Source: an uncultured Lachnospiraceae bacterium | GTDB lineage: Bacteria; Bacillota; Clostridia; Lachnospirales; Lachnospiraceae | Assembly (NCBI GenBank): GCA_947626285.1 | Contig: CANQRR010000019.1 | Location: 1-57,849, forward strand | DNA length: 57,849 bases | Direction of reading: 5' to 3' | Shown here: positions 15,986-24,904 of the stretch, in pieces | Layout of the letters: each line of letters begins with the position of its first letter | Position numbering within the stretch: position 1 is the first letter of the stretch | Notes under the pieces: model-generated | The model's database searches: none | Seen by the model: only the letters and a program-made list of their open reading frames with translations | Told to the model about the DNA's origin: nothing | Position numbers and translations under genes: made by a program

Positions 15986-17476
15986 ATGATCTTAAAGAAA
16001 CGGATACCAAAGGATTTTTATAAACTTTTCCGGACGAAAAACAGAGAGATTTATATGGAGCTGCTCGTCGCCATCTATCAGGAGAACAACGAGGTTTATG
16101 CCGCGTTGGGACTGACAAGGGAGGAGTGCCTTGCCATTGTCAACGAGACTATGGTGCGCACGCAGTTGCGGTGGCAGACGGAGCCGGAGGAGAGCGCGGA
16201 AAGCGACGAGAAGACGGAAGCACAGGCAGCAGATAAGGCTGATGGGTCAAAGTGGCGGAGTATCAGGGCGCAGAGGGCGGAAGACTTAAAAGATATGGAG
16301 TTCTCTGCCTCGATACTGCTCGGACGGCTGATTGATTGGGGGTGGCTGAAGAGCGATTTCGATGAAAAGATGAACAGTTATGTGATTTCGTTTCCGGAAT
16401 ACAGCCAGCTTTTTACCGAGCTGTTTCAGAAACTGCAGAGGGAGGATGACAGTCGAGAGAGGGAGAGCATTCTCTCCGTATACAGCGCATTGTATACCTT
16501 TCATTCCGATCAGGAACGCAACAATGACATTCTTCGGAACGCCCTGCAGACCTCGAAAGGCCTGGGGCAGTTGCTGTCCAATATGCAGGATGGGATGCGG
16601 GCGTATTTTGACAAGCTTTCAAAACGCAAAAATTTTATCGGGATACAGGAGGTTCTGGTCGAGGAAATCAACAACAGTGACAGCAGGCGCTATGCGATCC
16701 TTACGACGACGGACAGTTTTTATCGCTATAAAGAGGCGGTGAAGGAGCTGATCAGTCAGATTCTGAATGAAAATGACAACAGGAAGCTGGACCTGGAGCG
16801 GGAGCAGAGCAGTCTGCAGCAGGGTACCCTTATGTGGATGAGGGGACAGCGCGCTATAGAGCTCTGTGAGGAGACGAACGGACTGATCTACAAGATTGAC
16901 CGGGAGTTCGATCAGATTGAGCAGAAATACAACAAGTTGATTAATCAGAAGACGATCTTTGCGAAACGGGCGCTGGCGCGGGTGCGCTATATTCTGCAGG
17001 AGGGCGTGGAGGACGCTGATATTCTGCTTAGGCTGTTTCGTATTCTGGAACAAAGAGATAACCCGGATGAGGTTCTGGAGGATTTGCGGGGGAGACTGAA
17101 GTTTTCCGCGCAGTTCGGACAGCTCTGCGACGCGAGCCTTTACAGCCGCAGGGAGAAGACCGAATCGGAATTCCGGCCGGTGACAGGGGCAGAAACGGAG
17201 GAGCCGGCTGCGCACATCACGGATTATGTGCCGAGACCGCTGTATACAAGAAAGGAGCTGGACGATTTTCGGCTGAAAAATACATCCGATGGGAAATTCA
17301 GAGCGACGCAGGACACGGTACACTCGGTAGAGGATTTGGAAAAGCTGCTGTTCTTGTGGCAGCAGGAGACGGGCGCTGCAGAGAAAACCGGCAGGATTGT
17401 GCTGGAGGATGAAGTCCGGACAGCGGAAGGCTTTACGTTTTCCGGTCTGACCATAGAGGAGGAAAAACATGCTTAA
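15986..17476 (+). CDS. jetA: Wadjet system protein JetA (kleisin-like subunit)
   Basis: JetA is the kleisin-like subunit that bridges the JetC SMC heads. The 496-residue protein begins KKRIPKDFYKLFRTKNREIY, continues through a helical middle (FSASILLGRLIDWGWLKSDF, then a long region from about 150 to 340 with heptad-like spacing) and ends with an acidic, Pro-containing segment. There is no catalytic motif, as expected. The call rests on the JetA-like start together with the operon position between jetD and jetB; the residue-level match is weaker than for jetC or jetD. The 3' end overlaps jetB by 8 bases, implying coupled translation. Confidence 0.8.
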   Translation: MILKKRIPKDFYKLFRTKNREIYMELLVAIYQENNEVYAALGLTREECLAIVNETMVRTQLRWQTEPEESAESDEKTEAQAADKADGSKWRSIRAQRAEDLKDMEFSASILLGRLIDWGWLKSDFDEKMNSYVISFPEYSQLFTELFQKLQREDDSRERESILSVYSALYTFHSDQERNNDILRNALQTSKGLGQLLSNMQDGMRAYFDKLSKRKNFIGIQEVLVEEINNSDSRRYAILTTTDSFYRYKEAVKELISQILNENDNRKLDLEREQSSLQQGTLMWMRGQRAIELCEETNGLIYKIDREFDQIEQKYNKLINQKTIFAKRALARVRYILQEGVEDADILLRLFRILEQRDNPDEVLEDLRGRLKFSAQFGQLCDASLYSRREKTESEFRPVTGAETEEPAAHITDYVPRPLYTRKELDDFRLKNTSDGKFRATQDTVHSVEDLEKLLFLWQQETGAAEKTGRIVLEDEVRTAEGFTFSGLTIEEEKHA

Positions 17477-18107
17477 TTATATGGAAACACTGTCGCCGTC
17501 GGAGGCGGATGCTGTGCGCAAAACGATACAGGCGCTGTTTCGACAGACCTGTATCCTGCAGGTAAAATGCGATCCGGCGACGCTGCTCCAGCGCGACGAT
17601 CTGCGCTACAAGATATGCGCAAGGCATCGCGAGTTCATTGCGGATTATCTGGAAGTGCTGGGCTGCGAATTGGTTCACGACCCGCAGGAGCATATTTTCC
17701 GGATTCAGGGGGACGGAGTGCCTGTGGAAAAAATGTCTTTGACGGCCACCAGGCTGGTGCTTTTGATGAAACTGATCTATCATGAAAAGATCATGGGAGA
17801 GGGTCTGCACGCCACGGTGACGAACCTAGAGGAGATCCGCGAGTACGGGAAGAATACGAACCTGATCACGAGAAAACTCACCGGACAGGAATGGCAGGAG
17901 GCGCTGGTGCTGATGAAGACGCACCAGATGATCGAGCTGCCGGGGGCGGTGGCGAATCTGGAGGACCGCACGCCGATCTATCTGTACGGCACGGTGAATC
18001 TTTTCTGTACGGGGGCAGATATTCACGAGCTGGTGAAACGGTATCAGACGGAGGAGGAGAATACGCAGGATGCAGAAGAAGATATTTACCCGGATGAGTC
18101 TGAATAA
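17469..18107 (+). CDS. jetB: Wadjet system protein JetB (kite-like subunit)
   Basis: JetB is the small winged-helix KITE subunit of the condensin-like complex (DUF4194/DUF6063-type). The 212-residue protein has two winged-helix-like parts (about 20-100 and 100-185) and an acidic tail. GAGGAGG precedes the ATG, which lies inside the last codons of jetA, and its own 3' end overlaps jetC by 38 bases. This overlap chain supports fixed stoichiometric synthesis of the three condensin subunits. Confidence 0.82.
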   Translation: MLNYMETLSPSEADAVRKTIQALFRQTCILQVKCDPATLLQRDDLRYKICARHREFIADYLEVLGCELVHDPQEHIFRIQGDGVPVEKMSLTATRLVLLMKLIYHEKIMGEGLHATVTNLEEIREYGKNTNLITRKLTGQEWQEALVLMKTHQMIELPGAVANLEDRTPIYLYGTVNLFCTGADIHELVKRYQTEEENTQDAEEDIYPDESE

Positions 18108-21100
18108 CTGGGGAGGGATCAGCCACAGGATTCTGGAATTTCACGAGTATGTAAATCTGTTCAGCGGAAAGAGCGGCTCCGGGAAGTCGACGGTGATGGA
18201 CGCCATACAGGTAATCCTGTACGGGAGTTTTTCTTCCAATTTCCTGAACAAGGCGGCAGATGACGCGAAAAATAAGAGAAGCGTGCTGGGCTATCTGCGT
18301 GGGGAGCAGAAGGACGGAACGGCGAACCGGGAGGGGCAGGACTTCTGCTCCACGATCGTGCTGGAGATCGAAGATACCGGAACGCATATTGTAAACTGTG
18401 TGGGGATCGGATTTGAAGTGCGCAAAAAGGATACCGATCTGAAAAAGTACGTGTATTTCAGCCATTCCGGGAGAATGCCGGAGAGAGGCTACCTAAACAG
18501 GCAGGGATATCCGTACACGAACCACGATATCCGCCAGCTGGTGCAGGAGAGATCCGCTTCGCCGGACAACCGCGGGAAGCCGGACGTGAACCGCATCTAC
18601 CCGTCGAAGGAAGCCTATCTGAACACGCTGTACGAGGGAATTCTCGGGTACATCGACGGCACGCGTTTCGGCATTATGGAGCGGAACGCGATCGCCCTGC
18701 GCATGACAAACGGAACCGGACAGTTCATCAGGGACTACATGTTTCCCAAGAGCGTCACGGATACGATTTCGGACATCAGCGATCAGCTCGGAGCCTACCG
18801 CGAGATTCGCGAGAAGATTGAGGATCTGGAAGAGCGGATCGGGATGCTTTTGCAGGTGAAGCAGGCGGGGGACGAGCTGCAGGAGACAGAGTACGGTCTG
18901 GTGAGAAATGCGGCGTTTCTGCGATGCATGGATATTCAGGATATTCAAAACAAGATCGCAGCGTATGAGGAAGACAGAAAGGCGGCGCAGGAACAGGAGC
19001 AAAAGATCGGCGATAAACTGAAACAGCTGGATCAGGAATACGCGGCTGCAGAGGAGGAGCTGATCCAGGCCAGCGCCGACCTGAAAGCCAGCGATCTCGG
19101 GAGCCGCAGGGAAATGCTGGAGCAGGTGCTGAAACGGGAGCAGGATCTGGCGGCAGGAAGCAGGGAGTGGAGAGCGATCACGCATGGCCTGCGCCGTTGG
19201 GAGGAGGACGAGATCGTCACGGATTACGTCAGCAATTCCATGCTGCAGGAGATCGCATCGTTCGGCAAAGGCAATGTGAGCGAGGAGCAATGCGACAGGC
19301 TCAAAACACAGATTGCGGATGCCAAGGAGATTGTGAATGAGGAGTTGGAAGACCGAAAAGAGAAGCGGCGGGAGATCGGCGGCAGGTTGAAAGAACTGCG
19401 TCAGTTGATTGACGATATGCAGAACAACCGGAAATCCTATGACGGCAATCTGAGGCAGGCGAGGGCGGCGCTGGAGCGAAAGCTCGGGGATCGGTACGGA
19501 AAGTCGGTTCATGTGTATATCCTGGCCGACCTGTTCGATGTAAGGGAGGAAGAGTGGAAAAACGCCATAGAGGGAAGGATGGCGGGACTGAAACTGTCCC
19601 TGATCACGGAGCCGAGGTATTCCCACGACGCCGCGATGCTTTTCCGCGCGATGAAGGAGTTCGAGGAGGTGGATCTGATCAATTCCGACGCTGTGGTGAA
19701 GAGCAGGCCGGAGGCTTTGCCGGGTTCCCTGTACGATGCGGTGGAGACCGGGGAGAGCTATGTGGACGCCTGCCTGAAGCGGTATCTGGGACACATCATC
19801 AAATGCCGTTCGGTGGAGGAACTGGAGGAGGCCGGAAACGGCGTCACGCCGGATTGTTATTCGTACAGCAATTTCCGTTTCCGCCATCTGCGCAGGAAGG
19901 ATTATACGGTTCGCGCGTTTATCGGGAGGACCGTCTCGAAGGCGAAGCTTTCGGAATACATGGAACAGGAGGAGCGTTTGCAGAGGGAGTATGACAGCCT
20001 GATTCGGGAGATTGAGGCGCTGAGCGCCGCGGGCGATTTTGAGAGCCTGAAGCACGATGCCGATATCCTGATACAATGGTCCCGTGCGGACAGGGAGCTT
20101 GAGGAGGAGCGCAAGAAACAGGCAAAGTTGGAGAAGGAGATCGAACAGCTGGAAAAAGGAAAATACGGGGAGCTCAAACGTCGGGAGGAGCAGTGCCGCA
20201 AAGAGCGGGACGGACTGAAAGAAAAACTGAACGCCTGCCGGGAGAGCCAGAGGGACGCAGAGATCCTGCGTGTCGAGTGCGAACAGAAGATTGCGGCTCA
20301 GCGACAGAATCTGGAGGAAAAAAGCGAGGGCTATGTCGCGAACGCCGAGATCGAGCAGGAGGTGGAAGAACAGCTGAAGCACTTCTCCGGGCTGACCCTC
20401 CGGAACCGAAAAGCCAGGGAGATCAGTGAGTTGAAAGAGCGGGAAGACCGGCAGAAGGAAAAACTTCAGAAGAGCAGGATCGACTTCAATGTGAAATATC
20501 CGTCCTGCGGCTTGGATGAAAGCAGCTCTAATCAGACCTATCTGGATCTGCTTGACAGATACCGGCAGGATTTTGAGCCGAAGTATAAGGCGGAATTTGA
20601 AAAGCAGTGCGATTTTGTGTATAAGAGCCTGCGCGGTAATGTGATTGCCACGATTCACGGCGATATCAAGGCGGCGAAGCGCCACACCTACGAGATCAAC
20701 CGACTGCTGCGCCGGACAAATTTCTCAGACAGCACCTATCAGATTCGGATCGACCGGGCGCAGAATGAGAACGGCCAGTTTTATGATATGCTGATGGCGG
20801 AGGAGCTGGACAGTAAGAATCTGGATAACGGAGGCTACGAGGGCCAGCTGAGTCTGGAAGAGGATACCTTTTTCCAGAAATATGGGCAGAAGATTCAGCT
20901 GCTGATCGAGAAGTTTATGCCTGCGAGGGACGAGAGCGAACAGATGGCGCAGCAGAGACGGGCAGAGATGGAGAAATATGCCGACTACCGGAACTACCTC
21001 TCGTTCAGCATGTTTGAGCAGGTGACGGATGAGGACGGTCAAGTGATTCGTGAGAATCCGGTGGACGAGATGGCGGGAAAGGATTCCGGTGGAGAGGGAC

Positions 21101-21456
21101 AGAATCCGAAATATGTGGCGCTCCTTGCGGGGTTTGCTATGCTGTATCTGCAGCAGAGCAACCGCGATTCGAAGATCCGGTTGGTGCTTTTGGATGAGGC
21201 GTTTTCCAAAATGGATCAGGAGCGCAGCGAGGTATGCCTGAAGTATGCGCGGGAGCTCGACCTGCAGATGATCGTCTGTGTGCCGGACGAGCGGCTTCAA
21301 TCCCTGATTCGCAATGTGGACTGTGTTTACGGTTTTCGCAGATATCAGAATCAGATTTCCATGATGCATATTGATAAGGGCGATTATCTGAAATTGATGG
21401 AGGGCGATACAGTTGATGAACTGGAGGAGAGTGTGTTCGATGGGAGGAAGCAATAA
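18070..21456 (+). CDS. jetC: Wadjet system protein JetC (SMC/MukB-like ATPase)
   Basis: JetC is the SMC-like motor that extrudes DNA loops. The 1128-residue protein has Walker A GKSGSGKST at 33-41, long coiled coils (about 270-470 and 640-830) flanking a globular hinge-like region around 480-640, the ABC signature SGGEGQ near 1006-1011 and Walker B RLVLLDEAFSKMD near 1037-1049. All ATPase elements are intact, so the system looks functional. The ATG at 18070 has GGAGGAG upstream; an internal ATG at 18094 is also possible. A 730-codon open frame on the other strand is a shadow of this gene. Confidence 0.93.
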   Translation: MQKKIFTRMSLNNWGGISHRILEFHEYVNLFSGKSGSGKSTVMDAIQVILYGSFSSNFLNKAADDAKNKRSVLGYLRGEQKDGTANREGQDFCSTIVLEIEDTGTHIVNCVGIGFEVRKKDTDLKKYVYFSHSGRMPERGYLNRQGYPYTNHDIRQLVQERSASPDNRGKPDVNRIYPSKEAYLNTLYEGILGYIDGTRFGIMERNAIALRMTNGTGQFIRDYMFPKSVTDTISDISDQLGAYREIREKIEDLEERIGMLLQVKQAGDELQETEYGLVRNAAFLRCMDIQDIQNKIAAYEEDRKAAQEQEQKIGDKLKQLDQEYAAAEEELIQASADLKASDLGSRREMLEQVLKREQDLAAGSREWRAITHGLRRWEEDEIVTDYVSNSMLQEIASFGKGNVSEEQCDRLKTQIADAKEIVNEELEDRKEKRREIGGRLKELRQLIDDMQNNRKSYDGNLRQARAALERKLGDRYGKSVHVYILADLFDVREEEWKNAIEGRMAGLKLSLITEPRYSHDAAMLFRAMKEFEEVDLINSDAVVKSRPEALPGSLYDAVETGESYVDACLKRYLGHIIKCRSVEELEEAGNGVTPDCYSYSNFRFRHLRRKDYTVRAFIGRTVSKAKLSEYMEQEERLQREYDSLIREIEALSAAGDFESLKHDADILIQWSRADRELEEERKKQAKLEKEIEQLEKGKYGELKRREEQCRKERDGLKEKLNACRESQRDAEILRVECEQKIAAQRQNLEEKSEGYVANAEIEQEVEEQLKHFSGLTLRNRKAREISELKEREDRQKEKLQKSRIDFNVKYPSCGLDESSSNQTYLDLLDRYRQDFEPKYKAEFEKQCDFVYKSLRGNVIATIHGDIKAAKRHTYEINRLLRRTNFSDSTYQIRIDRAQNENGQFYDMLMAEELDSKNLDNGGYEGQLSLEEDTFFQKYGQKIQLLIEKFMPARDESEQMAQQRRAEMEKYADYRNYLSFSMFEQVTDEDGQVIRENPVDEMAGKDSGGEGQNPKYVALLAGFAMLYLQQSNRDSKIRLVLLDEAFSKMDQERSEVCLKYARELDLQMIVCVPDERLQSLIRNVDCVYGFRRYQNQISMMHIDKGDYLKLMEGDTVDELEESVFDGRKQ

Positions 21457-21515
21457 TTTATGCAAATTTGTTTTTGGTATATATTGCGATAGTTTTAGAA
21501 AGGAACAGGTAGAAA

Positions 21516-22028
21516 ATGATCGAGCCGAGGAAGGTAAAATTTGAATCAAAAAAGAAAGAAAATGAAAATCTTGCGTTCCGCACATTTTTAAAGTGCCACG
21601 CGGACGAGGAGACATTGGACAGGCAGTTTCGGGAACTGCATGAAGAATTATTTGCGGATTATGATTGCAGCCGATGCAGAAATTGCTGCAAAATGTACGC
21701 GGGAAGTATTCCGGAGGAAGAGGTGGATCGTGACGCAAAGTGTCTGGGCATGACACGCGAACAGTTTATGGATACATATCTGGAAAACAAAACGGTAGAG
21801 GGAAATTATCAGACCAAACATATGCCATGCGACTTTCTGGAATCGGATGGATCTTGCAGGCTGGGTGACTGCAGGCCTGACAGCTGCAAAAAATATCCGT
21901 ATACCAACCAGCCGGAGCGTCTGCAAAGTCTGTACAGTGTTCTGGATGTGATCGAAGTCTGCCCGGTTGCGTTTGAGATCTATGAGCGTTTGAAAAAAGA
22001 ATATCATTTTCGTTGGAGGAACCGATAA
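21516..22028 (+). CDS. YkgJ family cysteine-cluster protein
   Basis: A 170-residue protein with the YkgJ/UPF0153 cysteine pattern: CSRCRNCCK near residues 51-59, later a MPCDFL cysteine, then a CRLGDCRPDSC cluster, and a single Cys in EVCPVAFEIY. The family is thought to bind a metal or Fe-S centre, and its role is unknown. AGAAAGGAACAGG precedes the ATG. It is the last gene before the spmA remnant, so it probably belongs to the inserted segment rather than the backbone. Confidence 0.8.
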   Translation: MIEPRKVKFESKKKENENLAFRTFLKCHADEETLDRQFRELHEELFADYDCSRCRNCCKMYAGSIPEEEVDRDAKCLGMTREQFMDTYLENKTVEGNYQTKHMPCDFLESDGSCRLGDCRPDSCKKYPYTNQPERLQSLYSVLDVIEVCPVAFEIYERLKKEYHFRWRNR

Positions 22029-22071
22029 TTTTCTGAAAATAGAAAATCTTTTTTAGTCCTACTTGATGTGC

Positions 22072-22194
22072 AGCTAATTTTTTGGACTTGGCTGGGCAGC
22101 AATCGTCGGGCCGGGAATCGCGGCGACAGCTGTGAGCACGCTGGCAGCTGTGGTGTTCTGCAAAGCGATGGAAAGAAAGAAAAAAGCCGGATGA
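22072..22194 (+). pseudogene. Internally deleted remnant of a second spmA 3' end
   Basis: From 22078 the frame reads FFGLGWAAIVGPGIAATAVS and then STLAAVVFCKAMERKKKAG before a stop at 22194. The first eight residues match the NFLGLGWAA block of intact SpmA (residues about 98-106), and the rest matches its last 45 residues. The whole stretch between them is missing. Just upstream, GCTAATTTTTTGGA needs one more T to continue in frame (ANFF). The DNA is clearly related to but diverged from the intact gene at 12640-12700, so it is not a very recent copy. Confidence 0.85.
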
Positions 22195-22238
22195 AGAATG
22201 GACCGTTAATAAACTGTTCAGATTTTCAGATTTCCGGG

Positions 22239-23720
22239 TCAACCCTTCAAGGATTCAGCTTCCTCTTTTGTGCAGCCTTCACGGCTGTAGCGGGCTTTTT
22301 CGTACAGTGTGTGCAGCTTGTCTGTGGATGGATCCCGGATAAGCTGCGCTTTTGTTTCCAGTTCGGTGGGAGTTTCCCAGCCGGCAGGGATTTTCTTTCC
22401 GGTCAAGGTTGTCCGGTCGGCGGCGATCCGGCCGCTTGTGCGTTCTTGCCCCGCTGATGTTTGTGATTCAGAAGAGGACGATCTTTCCGTGTCGGAGCGT
22501 TTTCCCATGGCGCGGAGAATCGTCTTTTTATATTGCCTGCGTATTCTCCGGTTCGGCGAACTCCGCCGTTCCTTTTTTTCGCGCACGCGGCGCTCTTTGG
22601 TGCGGGTGCCGGAGGATTCTTCTGTCCCGAGAAAGAGAATCTCATCCGCTTCGTCCTGCGCAAAGTAGGACAGAGCGTTGCGGCAGACCCGATAGATTAC
22701 GATCAGCAGGGCGATCCCGACAGCGACTGCGCCCAGATAGAAGAGCACGTTGCCGAGCGCGACCAGCCACGCGGGCGGGTCGGTGGGAGCTTCCTCCGGC
22801 AGGCCGAAGTCCGGATCGGAAAGTCCGCCCTGCATCAGCTCTTCCATGTCAGTGGAAGGGGTGAGCTCAACCGGCTTTATGTGCGCGCGCAGATTTGTCA
22901 GCGGCTCTCTGCCGTAGAGTGCCGACGGCAGTACGATCAGTCCCAGCAGGATCACGCTGACGAGCAGCAGGATCCGCCCGACCTTCTGGATGGAATGGAC
23001 CGGAAGGTTGGCGATCCGTTTGTTTTCGCGGATAAAGCGCTGCATATTGTCCTGGTAGCCGAAGAGGAAACAGACAAAGACATCGGCGAGCAACAGATAA
23101 AAGACATAGATCAGAAGATCGCTTTTTCCGGCGACCAGAAAGATCAGATAGTAAAACGCGAACACGCCCCAGTGCGTCGGAACCGGACGATCCAGAAAGG
23201 TCGGGATCTCCCAGAGCTCCGGGGCAAGCTGTCCGCCAGCTTCGCCGGGCATTTCTGCCAGCATCCGTTTTAATTTTCCCTTTTTGAGACGTGTATAGCA
23301 GCGCGCCGCCAGAAGAAACGCCGAGAGCGATACGGTCAGGACAGAGTGTGTGAGTCCGGCGAGCAGCGCGCAGACGACGCAGGAGCACAGCAGGTAGACG
23401 ACAAGTGAGCGTGTGGCACGGATCAGGATCCAGCCGAGCGCAAGGGGAACGATCAGCCAGAGAGATTCTGCCAGAAGTTCCGCGGGACTTTTGAGCTCAT
23501 AGGGCAGCAGTTCCCCCGACATCTCCATATCGTAGGCGAGGGTCGTCAGAAGATACAGGCCGGCGCAGATCGCCAGAATGTGGAGCCAGGACAGCGCCGA
23601 GAGGAAGAGGTTATCTTCCGGCTTTACGATCCTGCTGAATCCGTTGTCCTTTTTTGTATTTTGTGATGTCTCTGCGTCACTGTTGCTGTCGAAACGGAAT
23701 TGCTTTTCTTCTATCTTCAT
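22239..23720 (-). CDS. DUF4129-type multi-pass membrane protein
   Basis: A 493-residue membrane protein that follows moxR and DUF58 genes in one operon. About nine hydrophobic segments lie between residues 35 and 350. A cytoplasmic tail contains the basic RIRRQYKKTILRAMGKR and the LYEKARYSREGCTKEEAESL ending typical of DUF4129. Many homologous operons carry a transglutaminase (TgpA-like) domain here, but I find none. GGAGGTG precedes the ATG at 23720, which overlaps the DUF58 stop (ATGA). The operon type is linked to complex assembly or cell-envelope maturation, but its role here is not known. Confidence 0.7.
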   Translation of the reverse strand: MKIEEKQFRFDSNSDAETSQNTKKDNGFSRIVKPEDNLFLSALSWLHILAICAGLYLLTTLAYDMEMSGELLPYELKSPAELLAESLWLIVPLALGWILIRATRSLVVYLLCSCVVCALLAGLTHSVLTVSLSAFLLAARCYTRLKKGKLKRMLAEMPGEAGGQLAPELWEIPTFLDRPVPTHWGVFAFYYLIFLVAGKSDLLIYVFYLLLADVFVCFLFGYQDNMQRFIRENKRIANLPVHSIQKVGRILLLVSVILLGLIVLPSALYGREPLTNLRAHIKPVELTPSTDMEELMQGGLSDPDFGLPEEAPTDPPAWLVALGNVLFYLGAVAVGIALLIVIYRVCRNALSYFAQDEADEILFLGTEESSGTRTKERRVREKKERRSSPNRRIRRQYKKTILRAMGKRSDTERSSSSESQTSAGQERTSGRIAADRTTLTGKKIPAGWETPTELETKAQLIRDPSTDKLHTLYEKARYSREGCTKEEAESLKG

Positions 23721-24904
23721 GAGATGCCCACCTCCCAACGCATCAGATGGATGCCCGGCATATCCGCATGGAGCAGGGCGGCGCCAGGATTTACGGGAAT
23801 CACCCACAAAATCTCATTGCCGACGGACAGCGTGCGGAGCAGGTGCATTGCGGCGCTGTCCTGATTTTTCGAGATCAGGACATAGATCTGTCCGGACTGC
23901 TTTCGGATGATCTCTTCCTGCAGGAGATCGTTGATCGAAGCGGTTTTCTGCTGTGTGTCGATGCACGCAAGCATGCGGTTCAGTTCGTGGATCTTTGCCG
24001 CGCCGGGTTTGCCGTGCCATATCAGGAGTCTGTCCGTCGAGTTTGCGCCCGGATCATTCGCAGAATTTTCTGTGTTTTCGGTATCCGGAGAGCTTAAAAT
24101 AAATTCCCCGATCGTCGCGTTGCTGAGGAGCCGCAGTTCCATGTTCTGCTTCACCAGGCGCGCGGCGAGGGACGAGGCGATGCGTATGCCCTCCTCCGTC
24201 AGCGCTTCGCTGCGCAGAATATGCGAATCCTCCACGTCGAGAAAGATCGTGGCGCGGATGCTGGTCGTGGAGTCAAACTGGTTCACCATCAGAGAACTGC
24301 TCCGCGCGGAAGCTTTCCAGTTGATGTGGTGCATGGGGTCGCGCCGGTATTCGCGAATGCCGGAGAATTCAAACGGGTCGGGATACAGGCGGTTCTGCAC
24401 GAGCACCATGCCGGAGATCGTCTGACAGAGCAACCGGATCCTGCCCGTGTCGATCTGCGCCGGATAGACATAGAGCTGCGTCTGCTGGGCGGCGTTGAGA
24501 TAGTGTTGCGTGCGGAAAAACAGGTCGTAACCGACCACCTCCACGTTGGAGATCTGGTAAAACCCGCGCTTCCGGCAGATAAAAGGAAGCGTGTGGATCA
24601 CCTTCTGGTGGAACAGAAAGGAGAACACATCACGCTTATAGCTTAAGTCGGTCACATTGGTATTTGCCTTCGCTTCGCCGGAAAACTCCAGATCGCGGCT
24701 GAGCGCGAGGCGCACTTCGAGCGCGGGGAGCGGGAGCTTTTTGTCGTTGGCGATCTCTTCGCGCAGAGAGGAGGAGTCGCCCTCATACACGCAGGAGTCG
24801 GAGAAAGAAGTCCGCACCTGCAGACGCTTGTCCCAATAGTTTCGATAAATATATTTTTGAAGATGGTAAGCGAGCAGCACGCCGACCAACAGTAAAACGA
24901 GCAT
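23717..24904 (-). CDS. DUF58 domain protein
   Basis: A 395-residue protein with one N-terminal membrane helix and a DUF58/vWA-like domain. The diagnostic block FSGIREYRRDPMHHINWKAS is near residues 185-205, followed by VNQFDSTTSIRATIFLDVED. DUF58 proteins are regularly encoded with MoxR ATPases, which are thought to act on them as chaperones. Its ATG directly follows the moxR stop codon (TAAATG) and its end overlaps the next gene by 4 bases, so the three genes are one unit. Confidence 0.9.
   Translation of the reverse strand: MLVLLLVGVLLAYHLQKYIYRNYWDKRLQVRTSFSDSCVYEGDSSSLREEIANDKKLPLPALEVRLALSRDLEFSGEAKANTNVTDLSYKRDVFSFLFHQKVIHTLPFICRKRGFYQISNVEVVGYDLFFRTQHYLNAAQQTQLYVYPAQIDTGRIRLLCQTISGMVLVQNRLYPDPFEFSGIREYRRDPMHHINWKASARSSSLMVNQFDSTTSIRATIFLDVEDSHILRSEALTEEGIRIASSLAARLVKQNMELRLLSNATIGEFILSSPDTENTENSANDPGANSTDRLLIWHGKPGAAKIHELNRMLACIDTQQKTASINDLLQEEIIRKQSGQIYVLISKNQDSAAMHLLRTLSVGNEILWVIPVNPGAALLHADMPGIHLMRWEVGIS

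Noticed and set aside
18493-20685. Long open frame of 730 codons on the minus strand
   Set aside because: It lies wholly antisense to jetC, is rich in Leu/His/Arg as expected from reverse-complemented coiled-coil codons, and shows no recognisable domain.
22068-22457. Open frame over the spmA remnant and the end of the DUF4129 gene
   Set aside because: The conserved SpmA residues are in another frame, and the rest is antisense to the membrane protein gene.
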